A stretch of DNA of 64,000 nucleotides, taken from positions 2,480,001 through 2,544,000 of the forward strand of contig NZ_CP015098.1 of assembly GCF_001611795.1 (NCBI RefSeq), written 5' to 3'. A model generated the notes under the pieces. The model searched no databases, was not told where the DNA came from, and saw only the letters and a list, made by a program, of their open reading frames with translations. This stretch comes from Streptomyces qaidamensis. Lineage in GTDB: Bacteria; Actinomycetota; Actinomycetes; Streptomycetales; Streptomycetaceae. Positions 34,997 to 43,617 of the stretch are shown here, piece by piece. Numbering within the stretch: the stretch's first letter is position 1; each line of letters begins with the position of its first letter. The position numbers and the translations under genes were made by a program.

Positions 34997-35113
34997 GCCG
35001 CCGACCCTACCCAACGGCCCTCGCCGCCGTACGCGCCGGCAGGTATGGCACGCTCACAGCTGACGGGCCCATCACGGCCCCATCAACACGGCGCACGAAC
35101 GGGCAGGGATCAC

Positions 35114-36349
35114 GTGAAGACGACGGGCACGAGGCGGTCCCTGGCATGGCTGCCGGTGGTCTGGTGTCTCACGAGGCTGTTGCTGCTGCTGTTCGTCCTG
35201 AAGGTGTACGTCTTCCCGGGCCCGGACGTCACGAGCGACGTGCACGTGATCTACCGGGGCTGGTACGAGGTCCTCAGCACCGGAACGTTCCCGCTGCGCG
35301 ACGTCACCTGGCAGTACCCGCCCGCCGCCGCACTCGCGATCCTCTCCCCCGGCCTGCTGCCCTTCCTGGACTACGGGACCGCGTTCTTCGTGCTGGTCTG
35401 CGTCACCGACCTGGCCGTGCTGGCCCTGATGACGTACGCCGGACGCCGCCCGGGCCGTTCGCTGCGCGGCTCCTGGGTGTGGGTGATCGGCGTACCGCTG
35501 CTCGGCCCGACGGTCTACGCCCGCTACGACGTGATGGTCACGGCGGTGGCGATGGCCGCGCTGCTCGCGGGCTCCCGGCACCCGAAGGCGCTGGGGGCCC
35601 TGGCCGCGTTCGGCGCCCTGCTGAAGGTCTGGCCGGCGATGCTGCTGCTGGCCGCCCGGCGCCGCAGCGCCTTGGTGTCGGCCCTGGTGACGGGCATCGT
35701 GGTGACGGGGGCGTTCGCAGTGGCCATGCCGGGTGCGTTCGCCTTCCTGACCTTCCAGCGCGACCGGGGCACCGAGGTGGAGTCGCTGGGCGCGCTGGTC
35801 TTCCATGTCGCCCGGCACTTCGGCTGGCAGGGCGAGGTGAAGCTGAACTACGGCTCGATCGAGTTCCTCGGGCCGTACGTGAGCGAGGTGAGCACGGGCG
35901 CCCTGTTCCTGACCGGGGCGGCCTTCGGCTGGCTGGTGCTGTGGCGGCTGCTGGCCCGGCGCTTCGAGGAGCACACACTCGCCGACGCGGCCTTCGTGGC
36001 GGTGCTGATGTTCACCACCACCAGCCGGGTGATCAGCCCGCAGTACTTGGTGTGGCTGGTCGGGCTGGCGGCGGTGTGCCTGTACTTCCCCGGGAGCCGG
36101 ATGCGGCTGCCGGTCGTCCTGGTGCTGGTGGCGTGCTTCGTGACGGTGCTGGAGTTCCCGTTCTACTTCGCCAACGTCGTCGCCAGCGACGGCCTCGGCC
36201 TCACCCTGCTGTTCCTGCGCAACGGCCTCCTGGTGGCCGCCGCGCTGCTCGGTGCCCGTGCCCTGTGGCGTGCGGCGGTGCCGCGTACCCTCCCCGCTCC
36301 CGTGCCCGCTCAGCCCGTCCGCACCGACGAGACCCCCGTCTCCTCCTGA
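35114..36349 (+). CDS. GT87/DUF2029-type integral membrane glycosyltransferase
   Basis: 411 residues with about 9-10 membrane helices. Early in the sequence 'DVTSDVHVIYRGWYEVL' and 'TWQYPPAA' form the loop with the Asp expected of GT-C enzymes. These use polyprenyl-phosphate-mannose or related donors on the outer face of the membrane. Mycobacterial relatives (PimE, MptC/Rv2181) extend phosphatidylinositol mannosides and lipomannan. GTG 35114 follows GGCAGGGA. The stop lies 40 bp inside the converging MATE gene. Its pairing with the PimB-like gene suggests a PIM/lipomannan-like glycolipid pathway, though the donor and acceptor are inferred. Confidence 0.85.
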   Translation: MKTTGTRRSLAWLPVVWCLTRLLLLLFVLKVYVFPGPDVTSDVHVIYRGWYEVLSTGTFPLRDVTWQYPPAAALAILSPGLLPFLDYGTAFFVLVCVTDLAVLALMTYAGRRPGRSLRGSWVWVIGVPLLGPTVYARYDVMVTAVAMAALLAGSRHPKALGALAAFGALLKVWPAMLLLAARRRSALVSALVTGIVVTGAFAVAMPGAFAFLTFQRDRGTEVESLGALVFHVARHFGWQGEVKLNYGSIEFLGPYVSEVSTGALFLTGAAFGWLVLWRLLARRFEEHTLADAAFVAVLMFTTTSRVISPQYLVWLVGLAAVCLYFPGSRMRLPVVLVLVACFVTVLEFPFYFANVVASDGLGLTLLFLRNGLLVAAALLGARALWRAAVPRTLPAPVPAQPVRTDETPVSS

Positions 36350-37632
36350 GCCGGGTCCCGCCGGAACAGCAGCCCCGCCGACGCACCCTGCACGGCCGCC
36401 GCGAGCGCCATCGCGAGACACACTCCGGGCAGCCCGAGCCCCGTGAGGGCGTATGCCAGTCCCAGCTGGACGGCCGTCCCGATCACGGTCACCCGCAGCA
36501 GCACCGGGGCCCGCCCACTGCCCTCGAAGACCCCGCCGAGCGCGATGAGACAGCCCAGCAGCACCAGGTAGGGCCCGACGCAGCGCAGGAACAGCACGCC
36601 CTCGCCCGCGACCTGGGGCCCGGCGCCGAAGGTGGCCATGATCCAGGGGGCGGTGACGGCCAGGAGCACGGCCGCGGCGAGTCCGACGGTGCCGGAGAGG
36701 AGCACGGCCTGCCGCCCGATCTCCCGCCGGGCGTCCTGGCCGGCGCCCCGCGTGTGCGCGGTGTGGATGGAGGCGGCCTGCCGGACGGCGTAGAAGGCCA
36801 TGGTCGCCACGTACATGACCTTGTAGGCGATCGCGTAGGCCGCCACCGCCGTCACCCCGAGCCGCGCCACGATCGCGACCAGGACCAGGGCGCCGGTCTG
36901 GCGCACGGTGAAGTCGGCGGACATGGGCAGGCCGGTCCGCAGCGTGCGCCGCAGGGAGACGTCCAGGGACTCGCCCGGTTCGGCCCGGCGGGCCGTGCGC
37001 AGGAGGGTGGAGCGCCGCAGCGCGACGAGTCCGATTCCGAGCGCCGCACACCGGGACAGCACCGTCGCGGCGGCGGCGCCCCGGACGCCGTAGAGGTGGA
37101 TGAAGAGCGGGTCGAGGGCCAGGATCAGGCCGCCTGCCAGCAGGGCGAGGCGCATCGGGGTGCGGGTGTCGCCGGTGCCCTTGAGGATGCCGTCGACGAG
37201 CTGCTGGGCGAAGAAGACGGCCAGGCCCGGCATGGAGAGCGTGAAGTAGGCGACGGCGAGCGGGAGGGCGGCGCTGTCGGCCCCGCCCAGCACCAGCCGG
37301 GCGAGCGGTTCGCGCCCCAGCAGGCCGCAGGCCACCACCACCGGTGTCACCAGCGCCCACAGCGCCCATCCGCCGCGCACCGCGGCCCGTACGGCGGCGG
37401 CGTCGCGGGCACCCCGGGCGTGGGCGACCAGGACGGTCGTGCCGGAGCCGAAGACCAGGGCGATACCGAGCAGCACGTTCTCCGTGGTGGTCGCCACGGC
37501 GACGGCGGCCACGGCCGGTCCGCCCAGCCGGGCGACCCAGACGGTGTTGATGATCCCGGCGGCGACGGAGGCGAGGAGCGAGAAGTAGACGGGCCGGGCG
37601 AGCAGCATGAGCTGTTCGCGGTGGGCGTTCAC
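36310..37632 (-). CDS. MATE-family efflux transporter
   Basis: 440 residues with 12 predicted membrane helices in two similar halves. The first starts 'LARPVYFSLLASVAAGIINT' (20 residues) with 'VARLGGPAVAAVAVA', and the second 'FTVRQTGALVLVAIVARLG'. MATE proteins export drugs and organic cations by H+ or Na+ antiport. GTG 37632 has AGGGGGA 9 nt upstream. It is divergent from the PadR regulator with paired inverted repeats in between, so PadR probably controls it. Its 3' end overlaps the converging GT87 gene by 40 bp. Confidence 0.92.
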   Translation of the reverse strand: MNAHREQLMLLARPVYFSLLASVAAGIINTVWVARLGGPAVAAVAVATTTENVLLGIALVFGSGTTVLVAHARGARDAAAVRAAVRGGWALWALVTPVVVACGLLGREPLARLVLGGADSAALPLAVAYFTLSMPGLAVFFAQQLVDGILKGTGDTRTPMRLALLAGGLILALDPLFIHLYGVRGAAAATVLSRCAALGIGLVALRRSTLLRTARRAEPGESLDVSLRRTLRTGLPMSADFTVRQTGALVLVAIVARLGVTAVAAYAIAYKVMYVATMAFYAVRQAASIHTAHTRGAGQDARREIGRQAVLLSGTVGLAAAVLLAVTAPWIMATFGAGPQVAGEGVLFLRCVGPYLVLLGCLIALGGVFEGSGRAPVLLRVTVIGTAVQLGLAYALTGLGLPGVCLAMALAAAVQGASAGLLFRRDPAQEETGVSSVRTG

Positions 37633-37673
37633 GGTGACGGTCCCCCTGAGTCCTGATGAACCGCGATGCGGCA

Positions 37674-37749
37674 ATACCTCGTCCGCGCCGACGCGATCCG
37701 AGCGCATCTATTCGATGTAGCTCGGATCGAGGTATCTCGGTAAGAGGTA
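37674..37749. promoter_or_regulatory. PadR operator region between the MATE and PadR genes
   Basis: Several interlocked inverted repeats: ATACCTCG (37674-37681) with CGAGGTAT (37728-37735), GATCCGAGC (37695-37703) with GCTCGGATC (37720-37728), and the compact palindrome CGAG-GTAT-CTCG (37728-37739). GAGGTA repeats at 37729 and 37744. This density between divergent regulator and efflux genes is typical of an autoregulated operator. Confidence 0.6.
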
Positions 37750-37781
37750 GCATGCGTTCTGACCCGCCCGCAAGGAGGACC

Positions 37782-38312
37782 ATGCTGGAGCTGTCGATCC
37801 TGGGCTTCCTGGCCGAGGAGCCTCTGCACGGCTACGAGTTGAAGGACCGCATCACAGCGCTGACCGGGCATGTCCGTCCGGTCAGCGACGGCGCGCTCTA
37901 CCCGGCGATCACCCGGCTGACCGCGAAGGGCCTGCTCGACCAGCGCACCGAGCCGGGCGCGAGCGCGGCCCCGCGCCGGATCCTCGCCCTCACCGCCGAG
38001 GGCCGGGAGGAGCTGCTGGCACGTCTGCGCGACCCGAAGCAGACGGAGATCACCGACCACGTCCGCTTCAACACGGTCCTCGCCTTCCTGCGCCACCTGG
38101 CCGACCGGCACGAGCAGGCCGCGGTGCTGCGCCGCCGGCTGGACTTCCTTCAGACGCCGACGAGCTTCTTCTACGACTCCGGCAAGCCGGTCCGCGCCGA
38201 GGAGGCGGACGACCTGTTCCGCCAGGGCATGCTGCGCGTGGCCCGGGCGACGGGCGAGGCCGAACGGGCCTGGCTGCGGGAGGCCATCGAGCTGCTCGAC
38301 CGGCCGGAGTGA
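37782..38312 (+). CDS. PadR family transcriptional regulator
   Basis: 176 residues. The N-terminal winged helix begins 'LELSILGFLAEEPLHGYELK' (20 residues), the defining PadR segment, with the wing in 'VSDGALYPAITRLTAKGLL'. A C-terminal helical domain provides dimerisation (PadR C-terminal type, 'LAFLRHLADRHEQ'). PadR proteins repress until a phenolic or drug-like ligand binds. ATG 37782 has AAGGAGG directly upstream; the in-frame ATG 37752 has no ribosome site. The adjacent divergent MATE transporter is the likely target. Confidence 0.92.
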   Translation: MLELSILGFLAEEPLHGYELKDRITALTGHVRPVSDGALYPAITRLTAKGLLDQRTEPGASAAPRRILALTAEGREELLARLRDPKQTEITDHVRFNTVLAFLRHLADRHEQAAVLRRRLDFLQTPTSFFYDSGKPVRAEEADDLFRQGMLRVARATGEAERAWLREAIELLDRPE

Positions 38313-38329
38313 GGCCGCGGACGGTCCGG

Positions 38330-38422
38330 GTCCAGCGTCACCCGGTGGCCGGCGGACACGAAGACCGGCTTGACGCCGTCCCGGGAGCGCAGTCCGGCGA
38401 TCCAGGCGAGCCCGGCCAGCAC
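38330..38422 (-). pseudogene. Relic of an endonuclease V (nfi) gene
   Basis: Read on the minus strand, about 30 codons give '...GLRSRDGVKPVFVSAGHR' followed by 'VTLDPD'. The segment R-S/T-x-x-GVKPVFVS-x-GHRV-x-LD is the C-terminal signature of endonuclease V, which cuts DNA at deoxyinosine. The frame has a TAA stop shortly upstream (about 38440), and the rest of the ~230-residue enzyme is missing on both sides. It lies between PadR and the lipoprotein gene and looks like the remains of a deleted gene. Confidence 0.65.
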
Positions 38423-38478
38423 GGCGAGGATCAGCCCTTACCGCCGCGGCCCCGCCCACGGCGACCGGCACCTCCGGG

Positions 38479-39663
38479 TCAGCCCAGCTGATCCCGCAGA
38501 TAGGCCCGCCACTGCTCCGTGAAGGCCTCGGGCGTGGTCCCCAGCACCTTCCGCATCGCGTCCTCCACCGCCCCGGGCCGCTCCCGGTGCTCCCCGACGG
38601 CCCGGTAGAAGTCTCGCAGCCGGGCCTCGCCCCAGTGGTCGGCGATCAGCCGGCACGCCGTCCAGCCGCTCTCGTAGGAGCGGGCCAGGCGGCTCGCGTC
38701 GCCGGTGAAGCCGAAGTCCTCGTCGTCCGGGAGCGCGCTGGGGGCCCGGCCCGCACCGACCGCCCGGGACAGTTCGGGCGCGGCCTCGGCGGGGGTGCGG
38801 CCGGTGTCGCGGTAGCCGACCCAGTCGGCGTACCCCTCGGACAGCCACAAGGGCGTGGCGGCCGTGGTGCGGGCGCGGGTGGCGACATGGGTGGTCTCGT
38901 GGGTGACGACGACCTGCTCGCCGAGACCGCCGAGGAGCGCGAACGCGTCCGGGTTGACGACGATCCGGTCCGCCGACGCCCGGTCCCGCGCACCCGTCTC
39001 GCCGGTGGTGACCGCCGCGATCCCGCGGTAGGAGGAGGCGGGCGAGCCGAGCAGCCCCGCCATCCCCTCCAGCGACCTCGGTACGAGCACGACGACCCGC
39101 CGGCTCCATTGCGTGCCCCAGGCGTCCGACACGGCGGGCACGGCACGGTCGGCCAGGTCCGCGAAGTCCCGCAGCGCCCGGCCGGACTGCCCGACGCCGA
39201 GCACGAGGCTGTACCGGCCCCGGACGAGGTGCACCGCCCCCTGGTCCCAGAGCTGCTGCGCGGACTTCTTCGCGGGCCGGTCGGTGTCGACGGACCACTT
39301 CCCGTCCGCGCCCCGGCTCAGCCGCAGGGTGCGCCCGGAGGTCACCGGCGCCCGGTCGTATCCGGCGACGCGGTAGCGCAGTTCGGCGTCGGCGGTGGCC
39401 GTGTCGCCGGTGCGGCGCAGTCCGGTCACCCGGTACGACCAGGCGGCCACGGGCACCGCGCGCAGTCTGGCGAAATCCGTCCCCCTGCCCGTCCGTTCGT
39501 AGGCCCGCTCGTCGCGGTCGAGGACGGCTGCGGCCCGCCGGTCCAGAAGCCGCTGGACGTCGGCGGTGGCACGGTCGGCCGCAGGCCGCCCGCCGCACCC
39601 GGTCAGGGCGACGAGCAGCACGACGAGCGCCACGAGCACGGACCCCGACCTTCGACCAGCCAC
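38479..39663 (-). CDS. Lipoprotein with zinc metallopeptidase (gluzincin) motif
   Basis: 394 residues. A lipoprotein signal ends in the lipobox LTGC with Cys23, so it is anchored to the outer face of the membrane. H255-E-T-T-H259 is a zinc-binding HExxH motif and Glu277 in 'LSEGYADWVG' is the expected third ligand 18 residues later, as in M1-type peptidases. The N-terminal 130 residues look like a beta-rich accessory domain. Substrate unknown. The start is GTG 39663 directly before 'AGRRSG', and the C-terminus 'LRDQLG' is intact. It follows the two NlpC/P60 genes on the same strand, consistent with an envelope role. Confidence 0.87.
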   Translation of the reverse strand: MAGRRSGSVLVALVVLLVALTGCGGRPAADRATADVQRLLDRRAAAVLDRDERAYERTGRGTDFARLRAVPVAAWSYRVTGLRRTGDTATADAELRYRVAGYDRAPVTSGRTLRLSRGADGKWSVDTDRPAKKSAQQLWDQGAVHLVRGRYSLVLGVGQSGRALRDFADLADRAVPAVSDAWGTQWSRRVVVLVPRSLEGMAGLLGSPASSYRGIAAVTTGETGARDRASADRIVVNPDAFALLGGLGEQVVVTHETTHVATRARTTAATPLWLSEGYADWVGYRDTGRTPAEAAPELSRAVGAGRAPSALPDDEDFGFTGDASRLARSYESGWTACRLIADHWGEARLRDFYRAVGEHRERPGAVEDAMRKVLGTTPEAFTEQWRAYLRDQLG

Positions 39664-39696
39664 GTTCCCGATCGTACGGGCGCCGGGCCGCCCCGG

Positions 39697-40710
39697 TCAG
39701 ACCCTGGTGACCGACGAGACGGGCATCATCCCGACCGGGTCGTAGCGCACGGGCGCGCCGGGGTAGGGCGCGTGGATGACCTGGCCGTTGCCCATGTACA
39801 TCCCGACGTGGCTGGCGTCGCCCCGGTAGACGACCAGGTCACCGGGACGCGCCTCGGACAGCGGGATCTGCCGGCCGGCGTACCGCTGGGCCTGCGAGGT
39901 GCGCGGCAGGGAGACCCCGGCCTGCGCGTACGACCACTGCATCAGGCCCGAACAGTCGAAGCCGGAAGGTCCGTTGGCGCCCCAGACGTAGGGCTTGCCG
40001 AGCGCGCTGCGGGCGGCGGCGACGGCGGCCGACCCGCGTCCCGAGGCGGCGGTGGCGCTGCCGATGCCGGGCAGGTCGCCGCGGCCGGAGCGGGAGGACC
40101 GGCCGTAGGCGTCGCGCTCGGACTCCGGCAGGGAGTTGAGCAGCCGCCGGGCCGTGGCGAGCTTCCGCTCGACGGCCTTCTTGTGCGCGGCGACGGCCTT
40201 GCGGCTCCGGTCCAGTTCGCGGAGCTTCCCGGCGGCCTCCTCGCGGTCCTGGGCGAGTTCGCGCATGGCGTGCCGGAGTTCCCTCAGCTCACCGGCCTGG
40301 TGGGCGGTGAGGCGGTCGAGCCGGGACGCGTGGTCGAGGTAGTCGTCCGGGTCGTCGGAGAACAGCAGGGCGAGGGACGGGTCGATGCCGCCCTCGCGGT
40401 ACTGGGCGCCGGCCAGCGAACCGAGGGAGTCGCGCAGGGTGTTGACGCGCTGCTGCCCGCGGGCGATGCGGTCCCGGGCGATGCCGACCTCGTCGCGCAG
40501 TTCGTCGGCGCGTTCGTCGGCCGCGTTGTACGCCTCGGTCGCCTTCTCGGCCTGCTCGTAGAGCCGGTCCACCGTGGCCCGGGTGTCGTCGTACGGTGTG
40601 GCGGCGGCCGGTACCACGGCCACGGCGGCGGCCGCGACGGACAGGAAGCCGACCGCGGCACCGGCGCCCCGGTCGAACCCGGACGGTGCAAGGCGGCGAT
40701 GAGACCCCAC
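39697..40710 (-). CDS. Secreted NlpC/P60 peptidoglycan hydrolase
   Basis: 337 residues. After a signal peptide (about 1-42), residues ~45-200 form a long coiled coil, and the C-terminal ~115 residues are an NlpC/P60 domain. Its catalytic Cys is in 'GFDCSGLMQW', the first His in 'DASHVGMYMG' and the second polar residue in 'VIHAPYPG'. Such enzymes cut gamma-D-Glu-diaminopimelate links in stem peptides, with the coiled coil limiting access. GTG 40710 is preceded by GAAGGAGAG at ~11 nt. It is paralogous and adjacent to the next NlpC/P60 gene, so a tandem duplication is likely. M. tuberculosis Rv2190c is the counterpart by order. Confidence 0.92.
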   Translation of the reverse strand: MGSHRRLAPSGFDRGAGAAVGFLSVAAAAVAVVPAAATPYDDTRATVDRLYEQAEKATEAYNAADERADELRDEVGIARDRIARGQQRVNTLRDSLGSLAGAQYREGGIDPSLALLFSDDPDDYLDHASRLDRLTAHQAGELRELRHAMRELAQDREEAAGKLRELDRSRKAVAAHKKAVERKLATARRLLNSLPESERDAYGRSSRSGRGDLPGIGSATAASGRGSAAVAAARSALGKPYVWGANGPSGFDCSGLMQWSYAQAGVSLPRTSQAQRYAGRQIPLSEARPGDLVVYRGDASHVGMYMGNGQVIHAPYPGAPVRYDPVGMMPVSSVTRV

Positions 40711-40942
40711 GGGAAGCCGCTCTCCTTCCGCTGGCGGACTTGGAACGCGGCAGACAGTAGCCCCGCGACAGGGGGCCGCCAACGACCATCCGTGGGTATC
40801 CAGCGCGGCGCCCCGCCGCTGACGCAGGTCAATGGCGGGGCGAGGGCTCACTCGGGCTGTCGTGATTCGCCCGAACGGCGGACACGGTGTCCTGATCTTG
40901 AGGACGTAGGGAGCCGCCGGGGGGCGGCGACGGGGGCCGGGA

Positions 40943-41983
40943 TCAGACCCGGACGCCGAACATGAACGGGCCGCCGATGGTGTTCATCGACTCGTAGCGG
41001 ACGACCGTGCCGGTGCGCGGGGCGTGGATGATCTGCCCGTTGCCGGCGTAGAGGCCCACGTGGTGCAGGTCGTTGAAGAAGAAGACCAAGTCGCCGACCT
41101 TGAGCTGGCTGACCGAGTAGATCTTGGTGCCGGCCCCGGTCTGTGCCTCGGAGGTGCGCGGGATCTGGACGCCGGCCGCGGCGTACGCCCGGGAGGTGAG
41201 GCCGGAGCAGTCGTAGGAGCTCATGCCGGTGGCGCCGTAGACGTAGGGCTTGCCGAGCTGGCTCTGGGCGAAGGCGAAGGCGGCGGCGGCGCGGCCCGAG
41301 CCGGGCGGGACGTCGGCGGTGAGGGCGTCGCGCTCGGCGGTCCGGCTGGCGCGGTTCTGCTCGGCGGTCAGTTCGGCCTTCTGGGCCGCGGTGAGGCTGT
41401 TGAGCAGCTTCTGCGCGGAGGAGAGCTTGCCCTGGACTTCCTTCTTCTTCTTGCCGAGTTCGGTCCGGGTGGAGGCGAGGTCCTTGAGCTTCTCGGAGGC
41501 CTCGGCGCGCTCCTGGGCGAGTTCGCGCTGCTTCTCCTGGACCTTCTTCAGCGCCTCGACCTGCTGGCTGCTCAGCTGGTCGAGGGTGGAGGCCTTGTCC
41601 AGGTAGTCCTCCGGGTTCGCGGAGAGGAACAGCTGGACGGAGGGGTCGATGGAGCCGGTGCGGTACTGCGAGGCGGCGGCGAGGCCCAGGCTGTCGCGGA
41701 GCTCGTTGAGCTCCTCCTGGCCGCGGGCCACGTTGTCCTGGATGGTGGAGATCTCCTTCTGGAGCTTCTCCTGCTTCTCCTTGGCCCCGTTGTACTTCTC
41801 GGTGGCCTGCTCCGCCTCTTCGTAGAGCTTGTCGACCTTGGCCTTGACCTCGTCCTTGCTCGGCTTCTCGCTGGGGGCGGCGTTGGCGGCCTGCGAGCTG
41901 AAGGCGACGGCAGCGGCGGCGGCGGTGGTCAGCACGGTCACACGTGCGCGGCTCGGCTGCTTGGGACGACGGTGGGACGCCAC
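40943..41983 (-). CDS. Secreted NlpC/P60 peptidoglycan hydrolase (paralogue)
   Basis: 346 residues with the same architecture: signal peptide to 'ANAAPSEK' (about residue 36), a Lys/Glu/Gln-rich coiled coil (40-215), and NlpC/P60 domain with Cys in 'SYDCSGLTSRAY', His in 'DLHHVGLYAGNG' and 'IIHAPRTG'. It differs from its neighbour by a far more charged coiled coil. GTG 41983 has GAAGGAG 10 nt upstream. Its 247-bp leader is unusually AT-rich and structured, hinting at separate regulation, whereas the neighbour 232 bp downstream may have its own promoter. Role: cleavage of peptidoglycan stem peptides during growth or sporulation. Confidence 0.93.
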   Translation of the reverse strand: MASHRRPKQPSRARVTVLTTAAAAAVAFSSQAANAAPSEKPSKDEVKAKVDKLYEEAEQATEKYNGAKEKQEKLQKEISTIQDNVARGQEELNELRDSLGLAAASQYRTGSIDPSVQLFLSANPEDYLDKASTLDQLSSQQVEALKKVQEKQRELAQERAEASEKLKDLASTRTELGKKKKEVQGKLSSAQKLLNSLTAAQKAELTAEQNRASRTAERDALTADVPPGSGRAAAAFAFAQSQLGKPYVYGATGMSSYDCSGLTSRAYAAAGVQIPRTSEAQTGAGTKIYSVSQLKVGDLVFFFNDLHHVGLYAGNGQIIHAPRTGTVVRYESMNTIGGPFMFGVRV

Positions 41984-42230
41984 GGGTGAAAAGCTCCTTC
42001 TCAGCCCCTCCGCCGTCTCTCCCGATGAGTGATCACCCGAGCGGAGGTTTCGGCCCGACCCTAGTGACCTTCCTGTGATCAGTTCAAATCCTCAGATGAA
42101 AAATCGCGTCACGGTAGGCCAACTTTTCCTCAGGACTCACGGGCGGTGAGCCTCATTTGACGCACCGTGGCCCACAGGTCACATCAATTCAGGCATCAAG
42201 CCCGGACGTTACGTATGGGGCGTACGTCTC
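41984..42230. other. AT-rich leader of the NlpC/P60 gene
   Basis: 247 bases with markedly lower GC than the neighbours. An imperfect stem-loop is formed by CCTCCGC (42007-42013) and GCGGAGG (42041-42047) just upstream of the ribosome site. I compared it with the c-di-AMP (ydaO) riboswitch common before actinobacterial NlpC genes and did not find its conserved core. It probably carries the promoter and an unassigned control element. Confidence 0.5.
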
Positions 42231-43580
42231 CTAGGACCGCGAAAGGCGCTTGAGGAGCATCGCCGAGGCCACCGGGCGGGCACCGGCGCGGGCGACGCCG
42301 TCGGCGACCTCGCGGTCGGTGGAGGCCACGATGACCGGGCGGCCCGGGGGTTCGGCACGCACCAGCTGGCGGATCAGCTCGTCGGCGGTGACGCCCGGCT
42401 TCGAGAAGAGCACCCGGACGCCGCGCGGCGGCGCGAGCAGCACCGGCGCGGCGAGTTCTGCGCCGTCGAAGACGCAGGTCACCTCGGCGCCGCTCTGCGC
42501 GGCCAGTTGGGAGAGCTGCCCGAGCAGCCTGAGGCGCTGCTTCTCCAGCGGCATCTGCGGATAGCCGGTCTTGGTGACGTTGTAGCCGTCGACGACGAGA
42601 TGGGCCTGCGGCAGCGCCAGCAGCTGGTCGAGGACCTGCGGGTCGTGCTCGGACAGGGCGCGGGCGGCGATGTCCTTCGGGGACATCCGGCCCGGCTCGA
42701 CGGCGTCGACGGTCTCGGCGGGGCGCACCGACACCGGGGGCAGGGCCAGTTCGCGGCGGAGCCCCTGGGTGGCGTCCAGCAGAGTGTCCAGCAGCAGCCG
42801 GACCCGCATGTCCTCGACGCTGCGGCCCTCGCGGGCGGCCCGGCGCGCGGCCTCCAGGGCGGCCTCGGTCTCGCCCAGCCGGGACTTGAGCCGCCGGGTC
42901 TCGCTCTCGGCGGCGGAGACCTGGGCGTGCCCCTCGGCGCGGACGGCCTCGATCTCGCCCTGCGCCTTGCGCAGGGCGGCCTCACCACGCTTGACGTCGC
43001 TGAGGGCGGCGCGCAGCTTGCGGTGCAGCGACTCGGTTTCCTTCTTGGCCGATTCCAGTTCCGTGCGCAGCCGCTCGGTCTCGGCCCGGGTATGGTCGCG
43101 GGCCCGGTCCAGTTCGGCGCGCAGCCGCTCCAGCTCGGCCCGGCCCTCCTCGTCGGCGCGCTCGGCGTCGACCCGCTGGGCCTCCTCGCCGGCGGCGGTC
43201 ACCTGCTTCACCCAGCCGGCGGGCCGCAGTACGTAGGCCGCGGCCGCCACGTCGAGCGGGTCCGCGGCCGGGGGCGGGGAGCCTGAGTCCAGGGCACCGG
43301 TCAGTTCCGGCTGGGCCTCTCTGAGCTTCTCCCCGATGCGCTGCCGGAACAGCGGATCGGTCTCCAGCGCGGCCGCCATCGCGTTGCCGGCGAACTTCGC
43401 CCGGCGGTTCGGTGCGAACCGGGCGTACTGCCGGAGCTGCGCGGGCAGCTCACCGACCGTCAGCGCGCCGAAGCCGTCGGAGACGATCTGCACCACCCTG
43501 CGGCGCACGCCGTCGGGCAGCGGACGGTCGAGCACCTCGGCGGCGCCGTCGTCCGGCCCCCCGCCCGTGGTCTCCACCAT
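42231..43580 (-). CDS. NYN-domain (YacP-like) RNase-fold protein with coiled coil
   Basis: 449 residues. The N-terminal ~120 residues form a helical domain, 150-280 a strong coiled coil (repeated 'AELERLRAELDRAR' heptads), and the C-terminal ~165 a NYN/PIN-like nuclease domain. That domain begins 'AHLVVDGYNVTKTGYPQ', with further acidic residues in 'VTCVFDGAELA' and 'VIVASTDREVADG'. The Asp-rich motifs fit metal-dependent RNA cleavage, as in YacP/Rae1-like proteins. The coiled coil suggests oligomerisation. ATG 43580 is the start. Target RNA unknown. Confidence 0.88.
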   Translation of the reverse strand: MVETTGGGPDDGAAEVLDRPLPDGVRRRVVQIVSDGFGALTVGELPAQLRQYARFAPNRRAKFAGNAMAAALETDPLFRQRIGEKLREAQPELTGALDSGSPPPAADPLDVAAAAYVLRPAGWVKQVTAAGEEAQRVDAERADEEGRAELERLRAELDRARDHTRAETERLRTELESAKKETESLHRKLRAALSDVKRGEAALRKAQGEIEAVRAEGHAQVSAAESETRRLKSRLGETEAALEAARRAAREGRSVEDMRVRLLLDTLLDATQGLRRELALPPVSVRPAETVDAVEPGRMSPKDIAARALSEHDPQVLDQLLALPQAHLVVDGYNVTKTGYPQMPLEKQRLRLLGQLSQLAAQSGAEVTCVFDGAELAAPVLLAPPRGVRVLFSKPGVTADELIRQLVRAEPPGRPVIVASTDREVADGVARAGARPVASAMLLKRLSRS

Positions 43581-43617
43581 CCTTCACACCCCAATGTCTG
43601 AGCGGGGCCCGCTCCCG

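Noticed and set aside
41984..42230. c-di-AMP (ydaO) riboswitch before the NlpC/P60 gene
   Set aside because: The conserved GGGGACCCA and GGGGUGAAUC blocks are missing.
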